Assembly (NCBI GenBank): GCA_031771865.1
Contig: JASISA010000001.1
Coordinates: 2,666,001 to 2,730,000, forward strand
Origin: Nothophaeocryptopus gaeumannii
Lineage: Eukaryota; Ascomycota; Dothideomycetes; Mycosphaerellales; Mycosphaerellaceae
Direction: 5' to 3'
DNA length: 64,000 nucleotides
This document shows positions 1-10,200 of this stretch, in pieces. A program made the translations under genes and the position numbers. The notes under the pieces are model-generated. The model was not told the origin of the DNA. It saw nothing but the letters and a program-made list of their open reading frames with translations, and did no database searches. The number at the start of each line of letters is the position of its first letter. The stretch's first letter is position 1.

Positions 1-1100
1 TCCTCTCTCGATCTTTCTTTTCCGGCAGCCAACGCCTCGGAGCCATGTGGACCGGTGACAACCAGGCTGAGTGGACTCACCTGGAGGCGTCTATTCCAAT
101 GATCCTGAGCATGGGCATCAGCGGCTTTCCATTCGCCGGGGCTGATGTCGGCGGATTCTTTGGCAATCCCGAGAAAGAGCTGCTCACTCGGTGGTACCAA
201 GCTGGAATCTGGTATCCCTTCTTCCGCGCACATGCTCACATTGACACGCGCCGCAGGGAGCCTTATTTGGCGGGCGAGCCGTACACCGAAATCATCACGC
301 AAGCTTTGCGCCTGCGATACAGCCTCCTTCCCGCTTGGTACACCGCTTTTCACGAGTCTCACGTCACGGGCGCGCCCATCGTGCGACCCAACTATTACAT
401 GTTCCCGGGCGACGAGAAGGGCTTTGGAATTGACGATCAGTTGTACCTGGGAAGCTTTGGCCTGCTTGCTAAGCCTGTGACGAAAGAAGGCCAACCAGGC
501 CAGCCATTATACCTTGCTGACAAGGAGAAGTACTATGACTATTTCGATTTCTGGACGTACGAAGGGCCTGGAGAGGTTGCGCTGGCGTCGCCGTTGGAGA
601 CGATTCCATTGCTCATGCGTGGAGGTCACATCATCCCACGACGAGACAGACCGAGGAGGAGCTCCGGCCTCATGAAATACGACCCACTTACATTGGTGGT
701 TGTGCTGGGCAACTCGGGCGACGCAGAGGGAACACTGTACCTCGACGATGGCGACAGCTTCGATTACCAAGAAGGCGCTTACATCCACCGCAGGTTCGCA
801 TACCAGAGTGCGACCTCCACCCTGATGAGCGAAGATCTTTCGGCGCCGGGCAAGAAGACCAAGGAGTATCTCAAATCCATGGATAAGGTTCGAGTCGAGA
901 AGATTATCGTTGTCGGCGCCCCGGCATCATGGAAGGACAAGACCGAAGTGGAAGTCAGTGAGGAGCAAGGCGGTAAGAGCGCGCCTGCGAGGAAAGCAGC
1001 GCTCGATTTCCATGAAAAGGACGACGGCAAGGCTGCATGGGCGGTCATCCGCGACCCAGCAGTCCAGGTCGGAGGTGGCTGGAAGATTGCATTCGGATGA
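1..1100 (+). CDS. ROT2: Glucosidase II alpha subunit (GH31), 3' part only
   Basis: This ER-lumenal enzyme trims the two inner glucoses from N-glycans (Glc2Man9 to Man9), so it acts in glycoprotein quality control. About 365 C-terminal residues are visible; the gene starts left of the window and reads in frame from base 3. The motif WTGDN at visible residues 16-20 holds the GH31 acid/base Asp, followed by the GADVGGF and WYPFFRAHAH blocks typical of the alpha subunit and a C-terminal beta-sandwich with the YLDDG motif. The catalytic nucleophile motif is upstream, outside the window. The stop is TGA at 1098-1100. Family assignment is firm; the symbol is the yeast name. The assignment rests on the ER form rather than a secreted alpha-glucosidase because of the FRAHAH block and the DxGDxF C-terminal domain. 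Confidence 0.93.
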   Translation, partial: LSRSFFSGSQRLGAMWTGDNQAEWTHLEASIPMILSMGISGFPFAGADVGGFFGNPEKELLTRWYQAGIWYPFFRAHAHIDTRRREPYLAGEPYTEIITQALRLRYSLLPAWYTAFHESHVTGAPIVRPNYYMFPGDEKGFGIDDQLYLGSFGLLAKPVTKEGQPGQPLYLADKEKYYDYFDFWTYEGPGEVALASPLETIPLLMRGGHIIPRRDRPRRSSGLMKYDPLTLVVVLGNSGDAEGTLYLDDGDSFDYQEGAYIHRRFAYQSATSTLMSEDLSAPGKKTKEYLKSMDKVRVEKIIVVGAPASWKDKTEVEVSEEQGGKSAPARKAALDFHEKDDGKAAWAVIRDPAVQVGGGWKIAFG

Positions 1101-2456
1101 GGATGTTTGAGGGGTCCAAAGAAGCTGGCCTGCTCTGCCTCATCTGACATGCCGCTGTGCATATAGTGGGTCTGGGCGTTATTGCGGCGGCCATGTGCGC
1201 GGATAGAGTTCGCCCTATGTCTCGCGAATTGGAATCTTTAGACAGCGGAAGCTTCCGCGTCTTGTATTATTCGATACAGATACAGCCAGGGACATACCCA
1301 CGACGGCAGAAGAGATGCACATTGGCCAAAGCATGGCACCGGAATATAGCCAGCACGCGGCAGGCAGCGGCATACTGTTTGGAACAGATGGGTGCTGTTT
1401 GGCGACGAACGCACGCCTTGTTCGATGCTCGTCTTTCCGTTCCTTTGCTTTGAGCTCGGCTCACGTTCCAAATCAGCAGCAAGCCACAGCCACAGGGCTC
1501 GGAAGATTCTCGATTCGCAACAAAGTATGAAATTTATTTAGTACGGCATTAGAAATGCGTTCTTTCGCGGCTGTTGACATGAGATTAGTCGGAAATTTTG
1601 CCGAAAGGCCACATGGCGAAGGCACCGGGATGTGTTCCACGAGGGGGCTGACTTGGTGGTGTCGTCTGTCATGTTTGTGTGAAACAGCCGCCATCCACCT
1701 CCAGTTCTCCGACTCAATTCCGACAGTTGGCGAGTATTTGGAATCTGCCACCACGACATGCATCCACCACTCATTCACAGCTCTCGTCTGCTCCCCACCC
1801 AAAGACACCGCACACTCCTGCGAGCCTGTTTATCCGAAAGGCAATCTCTATCGCGACAATGTCTCATCGCGACCCAGACTGCGGTAAGCATGCTTTCGAC
1901 GCCAGTATTTGTCAGGGACGTCACCGGCCGGGTACTCTGTTGGTGGAGACTCTCTCGTTGTCCTCTTTCGGTATGTCTGGTGGGCTGTCGGAAACGTGTT
2001 TGGCAGTTACATTATACCTCCTTCCGGCTTGGACTGACACCACTACTCGCGTTGAATCTGTCAGACTTTCTCCTTCCCACCTATTACACGACGCGAACCG
2101 CCAGGCCTGGTCGTTGTCGTTGTCGTTGGGCTTGAAAGAGTGGGTTCGTTTCCTTTCTCTTCCTGCCTGCGCGGTTGGCATCACGACATCCTCGTGAAGC
2201 TGGTGTCGCCTACATGACAGTGTGTTGGCCGCCTCATCAGCCAGCGCCTCCCCGTCTTTTTCTTCGACCATCACCCAAATCATTTCGCATCCCGAGGCTT
2301 TGCTCGATCGGTGAGCGTTGTGATACATTCTGCCTCAAATCAATACTGGCAAGTATGGATTTGGAGTGATCCTGACAATTCCGAGACGACAACCACATCT
2401 GAACACGACGATCATTTGCCAGGATCTGGTCCGAGCCCAGAAGACTTATATATACA
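1101..2456. other. Intergenic, no gene recognised
   Basis: Several overlapping open frames run through here on both strands, but none shows a domain, a consistent frame or a convincing start. It should include the 3' UTR of the glucosidase II gene. Confidence 0.5.
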
Positions 2457-2801
2457 ATGTCATCTCCCAGCGATACCAGAAGCACTACCTACACAGCAAC
2501 AACCAACACTAAAATGCGTTCTTCCCGAAACAACAGATGCAATACGTCAAAGACTGGTAGCTCGACATCGTCGTGCAGTCACTCCGCTTCCTCCAGCGGA
2601 TCGTCCCATCCCTATCTCCGCGACAGCAAGGCCACAGACATTGCTTCATGGACAGCCGGAGTACCTACAAAGTCGACAAGACCGCACAGCATGGCGGATG
2701 AAGTCGATCCTGTTGTTCAGGCCTACCTTCAGACAAAGATGGCCCTGTTCCAAAGCATGGCAAAACATGACAGAGTTGAATCCATGTCCAGGGACCAATA
2801 G
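2457..2801 (+). CDS. Hypothetical small Ser/Thr-rich protein
   Basis: Unrecognised 114-residue protein. The first 70 residues are a Ser/Thr/Asn-rich low-complexity stretch with many basic residues; residues about 79-105 look like an amphipathic helix (MADEVDPVVQAYLQTKMALF). There is no signal peptide or membrane segment. The ATG at 2457 has an acceptable context (ACAATGTC). A TATATATA string lies only about 8 bases upstream, too close for a TATA box. It could be a lineage-specific gene or a chance frame; an overlapping 188-codon frame covers the same DNA and looks less protein-like. Confidence 0.35.
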   Translation: MSSPSDTRSTTYTATTNTKMRSSRNNRCNTSKTGSSTSSCSHSASSSGSSHPYLRDSKATDIASWTAGVPTKSTRPHSMADEVDPVVQAYLQTKMALFQSMAKHDRVESMSRDQ

Positions 2802-3435
2802 AGCAAGTGGCAATGCAAGGCACACGCGTATCAGAGTACAGGTGCACCCGACCTGGCTTTCAGTACGACCGATATGACAGAAACGTGCGCGGTTTTACAA
2901 ACGAGATGTGACACCAGATCTGGATTACAAGGCCAAAGCCGACGGGAAGCGACATCGTACAATGCTCTGTACGCGGGCGGCATTCGGAAGTCACTTTCGT
3001 ACACGGACGTCACTGGACTTTGCCCCTAGAAATGAGCAGAGCAGTTTCAACCCACCTCTCAACTCTAGGTCTCTCAGGAACTGCCCTCATCTGATCATTC
3101 AACAGCGTGAATGCTTCTGTCATTCGTGAGCAAGCACGTGCTCAGCTCGAATACTTGGTCATAGCTCGACCTGCATTGTTCATACAACCACGGAATCGCC
3201 GGAGCTTATTCCGATGCTGGCCTCTGAGATCTTTGCTAATGCTATATGCGATTGCTTGCCTGGACGACCCATACTGCTGGCCTTCATCTAGATCTCTTTC
3301 AATCGATCATGGATCTCGTCACGCGGGAGTCTTGCTTTCCTTTGTGGCTCAGCTCTGATATGGATGATCAGACGGCACTCAGCTTGCGTTCTTCTCTGAT
3401 GGACGACGTTTTTGGTGCAGTACTGCGTGGACAGT
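2802..3435. other. Intergenic, nothing recognised
   Basis: No supported gene. It probably contains the promoter and leader of the Pth11-like gene that follows. Confidence 0.5.
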
Positions 3436-4673
3436 ATGTTTCGGGAGGATGCCGACGATGGGTTTAAAAACACACAGTCGATGCAAGACCAGCCGGTGTC
3501 ACCGACAGCGGCGCAGTTTGGAGCAGGAGATGTCGGAGTTAATGCACTTGCACCCACGATTTCCTTCACGGTTCTGGCCACGGTCGTGGTGTTTCTTCGA
3601 TGGTACGCTCGATGGAAGGTGGTGCGCAATCTTGGCTTGGATGACTATGTTATCCTCCTGTCTCTGGTGAGTGATACAACCTCGACAGTAGCTTGCATTG
3701 TACGGTGCTAACCTCCTCGCAGATCTTGGCTTGGGCTATGTGCGCCATTACCGGTGCCGCCGTCCATGAGGGTATTGGCCATTACTCAGGCCAAGTCGAT
3801 GCCACCACCGTTGCGAAACTGATCGTGGCGAACAACACCATCTGGTCCACGACAGTCAACATCACCAAAGCTTCGATCTTGGCACAGTATCTCCGCGTCT
3901 TCAGTGGCAAACGCACTCGAGCGAGCTCCTACTATCTCATGTTTCTACTGCTGCCGGCCGCTTGTTGGGGCATCTTCGGTGGCGTCTTTCTCTGCACTCC
4001 AACAGCGAAGCTCTGGAATCCAATGATCAAGGGCTCCTGCCGGAGTGCTCAGACTTACTGGACTAGCGTGGCGGCCGTCGACATCTCTCTCGACCTAATT
4101 ATCTTCATCCTCCCAATGCCTTCGATCGCAAGTCTACGACTACCCCGAAAGCAGAAGATCGCTACACTGCTGGTTTTCGTATTGGGCTTTGTTGTCTGTG
4201 CGGTCAGCATCATACGGCTCGCAACGGTGCTCATCACGGCGCAGCTAGGAGACTTCATCATGTCCGGCATCTGGTCTATCATTTGGTCTGCCATCGAAGC
4301 GAATGTCGGAATCACCTGCGCCTCCCTCCTTTCGCTGAAGTGCTTGGTCGTCAAATGGTGGCCGAAGCTCATGGAGGATGAGGAGATTCCCAGGCACCAC
4401 ATGCAGATCGATACCATGTCTACTGCCGAGCTGGATTGGAATGCCGAAGACTCTGATGCCACGACGAGAGGAGCTTCTGGAGGTACTATCGCGAAGTCGA
4501 TGACGCCCAAGTCGGAATGGACGATGAGCTTGGCTGGGATGTGCAGAGTTCCGCCTGCTGTGCCGCCTGTGATACAGCAGCCTAGGGCGATGAGAAATGG
4601 GCATGCGGATTCTAGGGGAGATGTTCTGGATTTTATGCAGATGCTCAATGAGGACGCCGGACGGGTGCGATGA
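3436..4673 (+). CDS. Pth11/SAT4-type seven-transmembrane (rhodopsin-like) protein
   Basis: Integral membrane protein of the fungal SAT4/Pth11-like family, whose members sit in the plasma membrane and some of which sense surfaces or ligands. Two exons, 3436-3666 and 3723-4673; the 56-bp intron has donor GTGAGT, branch GCTAACC and acceptor CGCAG. Seven hydrophobic segments follow in order, from the first ending RWYARW to the last around GIWSIIWSAIEANVGITC. The signature LPMPSIASLRLPRKQK between helices 5 and 6 is typical. The cytoplasmic tail of about 90 residues is Ser/Thr-rich and disordered. The product is 393 residues; a start at 3481 (MQDQ) would give 378 and a more usual short N-terminus. 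The extracellular Cys-rich CFEM domain found in true Pth11 is absent, so the ligand is unknown. Confidence 0.85.
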
Positions 4674-4983
4674 GTGTGTGGGTGCGATTGCGATTACGCG
4701 CGCATATACCCGGCTTTCATATACGAGATACGACACCGTTTGCTTGTGAACGAGCGCAGAACCCGTTTGCCTTCCCTCGACCGAGTCACCTGTTTAACCA
4801 AACCACATTCAACATCCGATCTAAACTTGGCCTCAACCGTCCTTTAATTCGAGGCTGCAACGCTCTTCATCACCATCTTGACCTCGAACGTATGACGTAC
4901 GCCGTCATCTCGAGGCCATGCGAAACATCCGATGCGCCGCAATTTCCGCGTTCACTTGAGATAAAGGGCGCGCGGATACTTCA
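4674..4983. other. Intergenic, nothing recognised
   Basis: Probable 3' region of the Pth11-like gene; no gene signal seen. Confidence 0.45.
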
Positions 4984-5214
4984 ATGAGCATTATCTCATC
5001 GTCATCAACATCAAACGATGCCATGGTCAACAAGGAGCATACAGTTGCGCCGCCTGCTTCCGCCGACCTCGAACAAGACTAGACCACAGCAGATACGACG
5101 AGCAACACCGCCGTGCACAAGGTCTTCAACATCATGGAACTACTGGAGAATACCTTGGTCAAGTACGCTCATGACGAAGCTTCATCTTATGCCTCACTCG
5201 CTGAAGAAGCATGA
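4984..5214 (+). pseudogene. Decayed F-box-like fragment
   Basis: A frame from ATG 4984 reads MSIISSSSTSND followed by a Thr/Ala-rich linker, meets TAG at 5080-5082, then continues in the same frame with TAVHKVFNIMELLENTLVKY up to TGA at 5212-5214. The segment VFNIMELLENTL resembles the start of the F-box found in many Dothideomycete proteins (VF-x2-xELLE-xIL), where it would recruit Skp1 for an SCF ubiquitin ligase. The rest of the F-box and any substrate domain are missing. No intron with good splice sites removes the stop. It is read as a relic; resemblance is judged by eye over only about 15 residues. Confidence 0.35.
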
Positions 5215-6173
5215 GGTTGTTTTTGCGACAACACCCACATCGCGCTCTGATGTTCGCTACTCGTTCGAAAAGGTCAATTTAAGCCCAGGTACCATGGGAG
5301 CTCTTTCGGGTGCGAAGGACGAGGAGTCGAGGGACAGGGCAATGGGATCTGGTCAAGCAGTCGTAGGCAATGGATGCGGAAGCAGTCGGTCTGTGGTACA
5401 GGGTCCTGCGCAGACGTGAAATGAGTGCACTATGATGAGACCAGCACTGGGAAGATATGCCGCACGAATGGCATCTCGTTCGTAGCTCGTAGCTGCGAAA
5501 TAAAAAAGCAGTCACAGGAACGCCGACTGATATTCATCTCTTTCACTCCTTCTCTCACCATATTCCTATCGACCGTATGATAGACTCCATTCTTCGTCAA
5601 TATCGTGGTGTTGCAAGCCTCGTTCACTTACCCGCCAAAAGCCGCCAAAGCCAAGCTTAGGGTTAGACGATGTACGCCAAGGCTGGCGACGGCAACGACA
5701 CCGAATGATCTTTCTGACTTCGGTCACATCGGTATTGACTTAAACGTATGTTTCGAAAACGTTATTGAGGTTTCATGACCTCATGAGGAATGTGACAGAT
5801 GTTCTGTGATCCGAAGCGAGTTAGGAATTTTGTGAAGTTGCTTTTTCGCATATGGCACGCTCAATACGTTTGGATACCACCGCTTTTTCTGAAGCAGATG
5901 GTAAGATCGCACGAAACGGGAACATCTCGTCCTCTCTGCCAGTGGAAAGGCTCACGACTTCACTTTTACTTCGTTCAGATCCAGCATATTGATTGGGAGC
6001 AACGGGAAGATCGAAACGAACCCCATAAGGCTCACAAGTACATACAATAGGGATGGGACGAGCGACGAGGACGACAGGCCTCAAAACGAGTAGCCACGCC
6101 GCCAATGGCCAAGCCGATTCAAGCTGTAGACCTTTTTTTTTGGCTTAGATGGAGAGACATCCGCCCAAACATT
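5215..6173. other. Intergenic, nothing recognised
   Basis: Short frames only on both strands, none with a recognisable domain. It includes the 3' flank of the phosphatase gene to the right. Confidence 0.45.
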
Positions 6174-6773
6174 CTACAACTTCACAGGCGGATACCGCCC
6201 CCTCCTCCACTCCCCTTCCACCCTCCTCCTCTCCTCCTGATCCCTACAGCCCAACACCTTCTCCCACAACCCCAATTGTTCCCAAAACCCATGATTCGGA
6301 AAAACCTTCTCCCTCCCCTCTCTCACCCTCTTCAACGCCTCCTCCCTACCCACTTGAAACTTCCACATCAAGTACGCACAGACGATCGTTGCGGAGCGGG
6401 AAACGCCCATGGCACAATGCACGAACACAGCACCAGCATCATCATTGTCAGCTGCGGAGGAGGACAAAGCAGAATCAATAAATCCATTCGTCCTCTCAAA
6501 ATGCTTATACAAATTCTCATCCGGCGCATCATCGACTCGGATATGCAGGTGCTTGACGGATGATCGGTCTTTCAGGATTTTGGTATCTCCGACATCGAAG
6601 TCCAAGATTGAGAGGACGTGTGTGATGCCATGGGCTTGAATGATGGAAGGTTCTTGGTAGAGAGCTGCGAGACCGCCGATGTATAGATTGCCGGCGTTGG
6701 GAACACGGTCGATGTGAGAGACACCTTTCCAGTCATCTTGGAGCTGTTGGAATTCCCAGAAGCGGCTGGTCAT
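6174..6773 (-). CDS. Dual-specificity protein phosphatase
   Basis: Cys-dependent phosphatase acting on phospho-Tyr/Ser/Thr. The 199-residue product is essentially one DSP domain: AGNLYIGGLAALYQ (residues 27-40) opens the fold, VDDAPDEN (80-87) supplies the likely general-acid Asp, and VHCAMGVSRSAT (118-129) is the HCx5R P-loop with catalytic Cys120 and Arg126. The closest resemblance is to the Yvh1/DUSP12 and small atypical DSP groups. Yvh1 has a C-terminal zinc-binding region for its ribosome-biogenesis role; here the protein ends about 35 residues after the catalytic domain in a basic Arg/Glu tail without cysteines. A GTGAAG near the stop could be a donor to a missed exon, but no zinc-binding exon was found downstream. 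The ATG at 6773 directly precedes the domain. Confidence 0.85.
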   Translation of the reverse strand: MTSRFWEFQQLQDDWKGVSHIDRVPNAGNLYIGGLAALYQEPSIIQAHGITHVLSILDFDVGDTKILKDRSSVKHLHIRVDDAPDENLYKHFERTNGFIDSALSSSAADNDDAGAVFVHCAMGVSRSATIVCAYLMWKFQVGREEALKRVREGREKVFPNHGFWEQLGLWEKVLGCRDQEERRRVEGEWRRGRYPPVKL

Positions 6774-7193
6774 GGTCGTAGAGGAGAAGAGTCGGCTGAT
6801 CGGGCAATGTTTGCATCACCGAGCCATGTTGATGTGTTGTGAGCCCGTCAAGAGGTCAACAGAACTGGCGTATCGTTTATCGCACACTCAGCGGCCTCAT
6901 GCCGAGGTTCGGATGTTGCTCACGTGACAGACAGCGCCAGTGAGGCCTTTGTTGAATATAATCATTCCAAAGTAAGATATGAACCCATAGCAACTACACA
7001 GTTTCTTCGATGCTTCATAACATCATCGCCTCAGCTCCAGAACACCAGCGCTAAGACGAGATTCCCGCGGGTATACCGACCCGTTAGCCAAGTCTCTGTT
7101 GACCTAGCAGAAGGAAAATACAGGAAACTGTTCCTATTTCCCTCTCACACCAACAACGTACCGTACCATACGCCTCGCTGAAACCGATCTTTG
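6774..7193. other. Intergenic between phosphatase and TRA1 3' end
   Basis: It holds the promoter side of the phosphatase gene and the 3' flank of TRA1. No gene seen. Confidence 0.45.
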
Positions 7194-7278
7194 CCTTCTC
7201 TCTCCTCTTTTCTCCCTTCCCTCTCCTCTCTTCTCCCGTCCCTCTTCCCCCTTTCCCCTTCACCTCTTCTCCTTCCTC
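7194..7278. repeat. 85-nt polypyrimidine/polypurine tract in TRA1 3' UTR
   Basis: 83 of 85 plus-strand bases are C or T (exceptions G at 7238 and A at 7262). It begins 9 bases past the TRA1 stop, so the TRA1 transcript carries an almost pure G/A run there. Confidence 0.8.
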
Positions 7279-7286
7279 GTCGCACC

Positions 7287-10200
7287 TTACAGCCACGGCA
7301 TCCAAAGCAGATCCGTCTGGCCCAACTTCTCCGGATTCGTCGCCCTAGCCACCAAGTCCAACACACTCTGACTCGCGGGCAAATTCCCTGCCGCTGGCTC
7401 CTTAGCGATCGCCACGGCCTTGTTGACGATCATCTCCGAATTCCTCTGCACATGCTCTCTCATCTCTCCTTCTTTCGTCGAAGCCGGGCGGTGCGAGCTC
7501 ATGTACCAGAAGGAGATCTCGTCGCGAATGAAGATGGAGAGGTGATGGTCTAGTTCGCTGTTGGAGGCGGAGTCGGCTGCTGATTGTTGAGGACCGCCAC
7601 TGCTACCAGGAGCTGGAGTCGGCGCTGAGTTTGTGCCAGTCGCGTCGGAGGTGAGGGAGCGAGCGATGGCCATGAGCGCGCAAACGAAGATGCCTTCTGT
7701 GTGGAGAGGACCCATGAGAGTCTGCAGACCCGGTGTGAGACGGAAGGGTACAGGCTCCGGCTGCGCAACAAGTGGACGATGATTAGGCATGAATGGCAGA
7801 AGCTCGCTGCCCCAAATGTTGCCGCTGCCTCTGGAGATGTGCATCTTACTCGGGTATCGCACCGTCATGAACATCGTGAACGTGATGTATGTCAGCGCCG
7901 CAAGCTGGTAGCTGAACTGTCTTCGGAACAGCCAGAAAGAGTCGTAGGATGGGTACGTTGCGGCGAAGAAATCGCGGACAAGCTCCCTCGGTACGAAGCG
8001 TTCCTGGACGTAGTTCAAAGACTCCACGCGCATATTGAGCCACTGCTCCTGAGACTTCTGATGAGGCGTGATGGAACGCATCTTGTCCATCGTAAACATG
8101 AGCGGCTCATCCTTGTCGGTCTCATTGCGTCGGCAATAGTCCTCCCAAACGGCCTGCAAGGAGACATACGAAGCATCATCCTGGATCATGCGGATCTGCG
8201 GACTAAGCGGAACCATGACCGGGAGATGGAACTGCAGGTTGCGTCTCCTCGACTCCTTCTTCTTGCTGAGCGTTGAGTTGAAGATGCGGAAGAGTTGCAA
8301 GATCCTCTCTTCCCTCCGACTGTGTCTCGGCGCCGGATGCTGAATAGCAAACGGATGGATAGAACCATCATGGCCGCGAATCTTGAGTCTCCTATGACAA
8401 CTAGAGACGCCGCGCACAAGGTCCACCACAGGCAAGAAACGCTCGATCCGAACGAAGTCTTGATTCTTGTCCTTGTGTTGGAGATACTGCCCAGGAATTT
8501 CCACCTCGTCGAACCAGACAAACCGGAACCCACTAAGATGCGTAGTCTCGGCGAGGTGGAAGGTCGAGGGTCGTCGGTCAAGTCGCTCAGCTAGCTTATC
8601 TCTCCATCGACGCAACTTGACAATGTACTCGTACATGGTCGGCTTCTTGGCGACGAAGTCCTGCTCGAACGACTTGCGAATGTGCGGCGGCAAGATGCTT
8701 TCCGCAAACCGCGTGATGTTAGCCTCAGTCTGCGGAGGCAGCTTGTTCTCTTGCGTGAAGGCTGCAGGTGTTCGACCGATGTAGGTCAGAGCGTCGTTGA
8801 GCAAGGCGACGATGAGACGGTACGCATCTTCATCAGGCGGACACTTAAAATGCCTTTGAATCTGCTCAACCATAGCTTCCATGCTCGCATAGAGCAATGG
8901 AAACGCTGTCCTAAGCGTGATCGTCAATGCATCTGTGTGCTCCCAGGGCTTCTTCGGCTTGGGCGTCTCGTCCTTCTTGTCTTCTTCGCCTTCCTTCTTC
9001 GTTTCCTCCGTCTTCTCTCCATTCGTCTGAGCCTGTTCGCCGGCTGAAGTAGTCGGTCTCGATTGACCAGCAGAGCTGTCCGGCCGCGCGGGCGATTCAG
9101 ACTTCGCGTCCGCAGTTGCAGCAGTTGCTGCGCCAGCCTGCTGCTTTGCCTTTGCAGCCTTCTCTCTCTGCTCTCTCAACATCTGACTCTTCCTGATCAC
9201 CTGCATGTCATCATTACTCGTCCTCAGCATAAAATGAAGCGCCTGAGGATACGTCTTTGCCAGGTTCGTAAGGATTTGATGAGCAATATTGGCTTCGCTC
9301 TCGGTCCTCGAAAGATTGTTCAGCAGTTGGGGAATGAACGTGACCCAATACCACCATGGATGATCGCCGTGGTAGTCGTAGAACTTCTGACTTAGCTGTC
9401 CTTCGGAGTCGTCCAAAGACAGCAGCCACAGGATTCGACTGAGGAGCTTTCTCGACTTGGAACTCTTATATTGACCAGCAGCCTCAAGGTAGCAGCTCAG
9501 CGCATTTGATCCCAGTTCCAGATTCGTCGGCTCCTCCTTGAACAGCTTGTCTGAGTATCGGCCCCACTCAGCCCAAGCTTTCGGCAGCTTGATGTCGAAG
9601 AACAGCGCCGTACCAAAAGCATCGCTCGCCTCTTCCTTTTGATTCAGCTTGCTGAGAAACATGCCCTTGAGAGTGTAGAACTCCGCCTTCTGCTGCTGAC
9701 CAAAGTAATTCAGATTGGTATTATTAATAACATCAAGACCGTTGGTGAGCTCCGAGCGGTTCTGGTAGTGGCACTTGGCCTGCTCGCGCAGCTTGAGGAA
9801 GGCCTCTTGAATCTCAATGTTCGGCAGCGTGTAAATCTTACTTAACTGCGTAATGCAGACCTCGGGCATCTGGTGCTTTCGAGCCACGTGTGCGAAACGA
9901 TTGATGATCCAGGCGGTCTCATGGTAGCCGCGGTAGGCATAAGAGTTACCTGTCGCGTTACCCCCATTGTTCGGTAGAAGGTTGAGATAAGTTCCATTGA
10001 TGAGCTGGAAGATGTGTTGACGCCAAGTGACGAGGTCCTGCCAGGCATTGATGTCGTCCCACAAATTCGGCAGCCTGTCGCGCCACGTACTCAGCAGCAC
10101 TTTCAGCTCCTGACTCTTCACGTCCAAGTTGGCCTGGTTGGTTTGAGCCAAGCTTTGACAGATGACACTAGCATCGTGAAGCTCGACCAACAGCTGGAAG

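Noticed and set aside
1679..2197. Plus-strand frames of 110-172 codons after the glucosidase gene
   Set aside because: Mutually overlapping, with irregular composition and no domain; probably 3' UTR and spacer.
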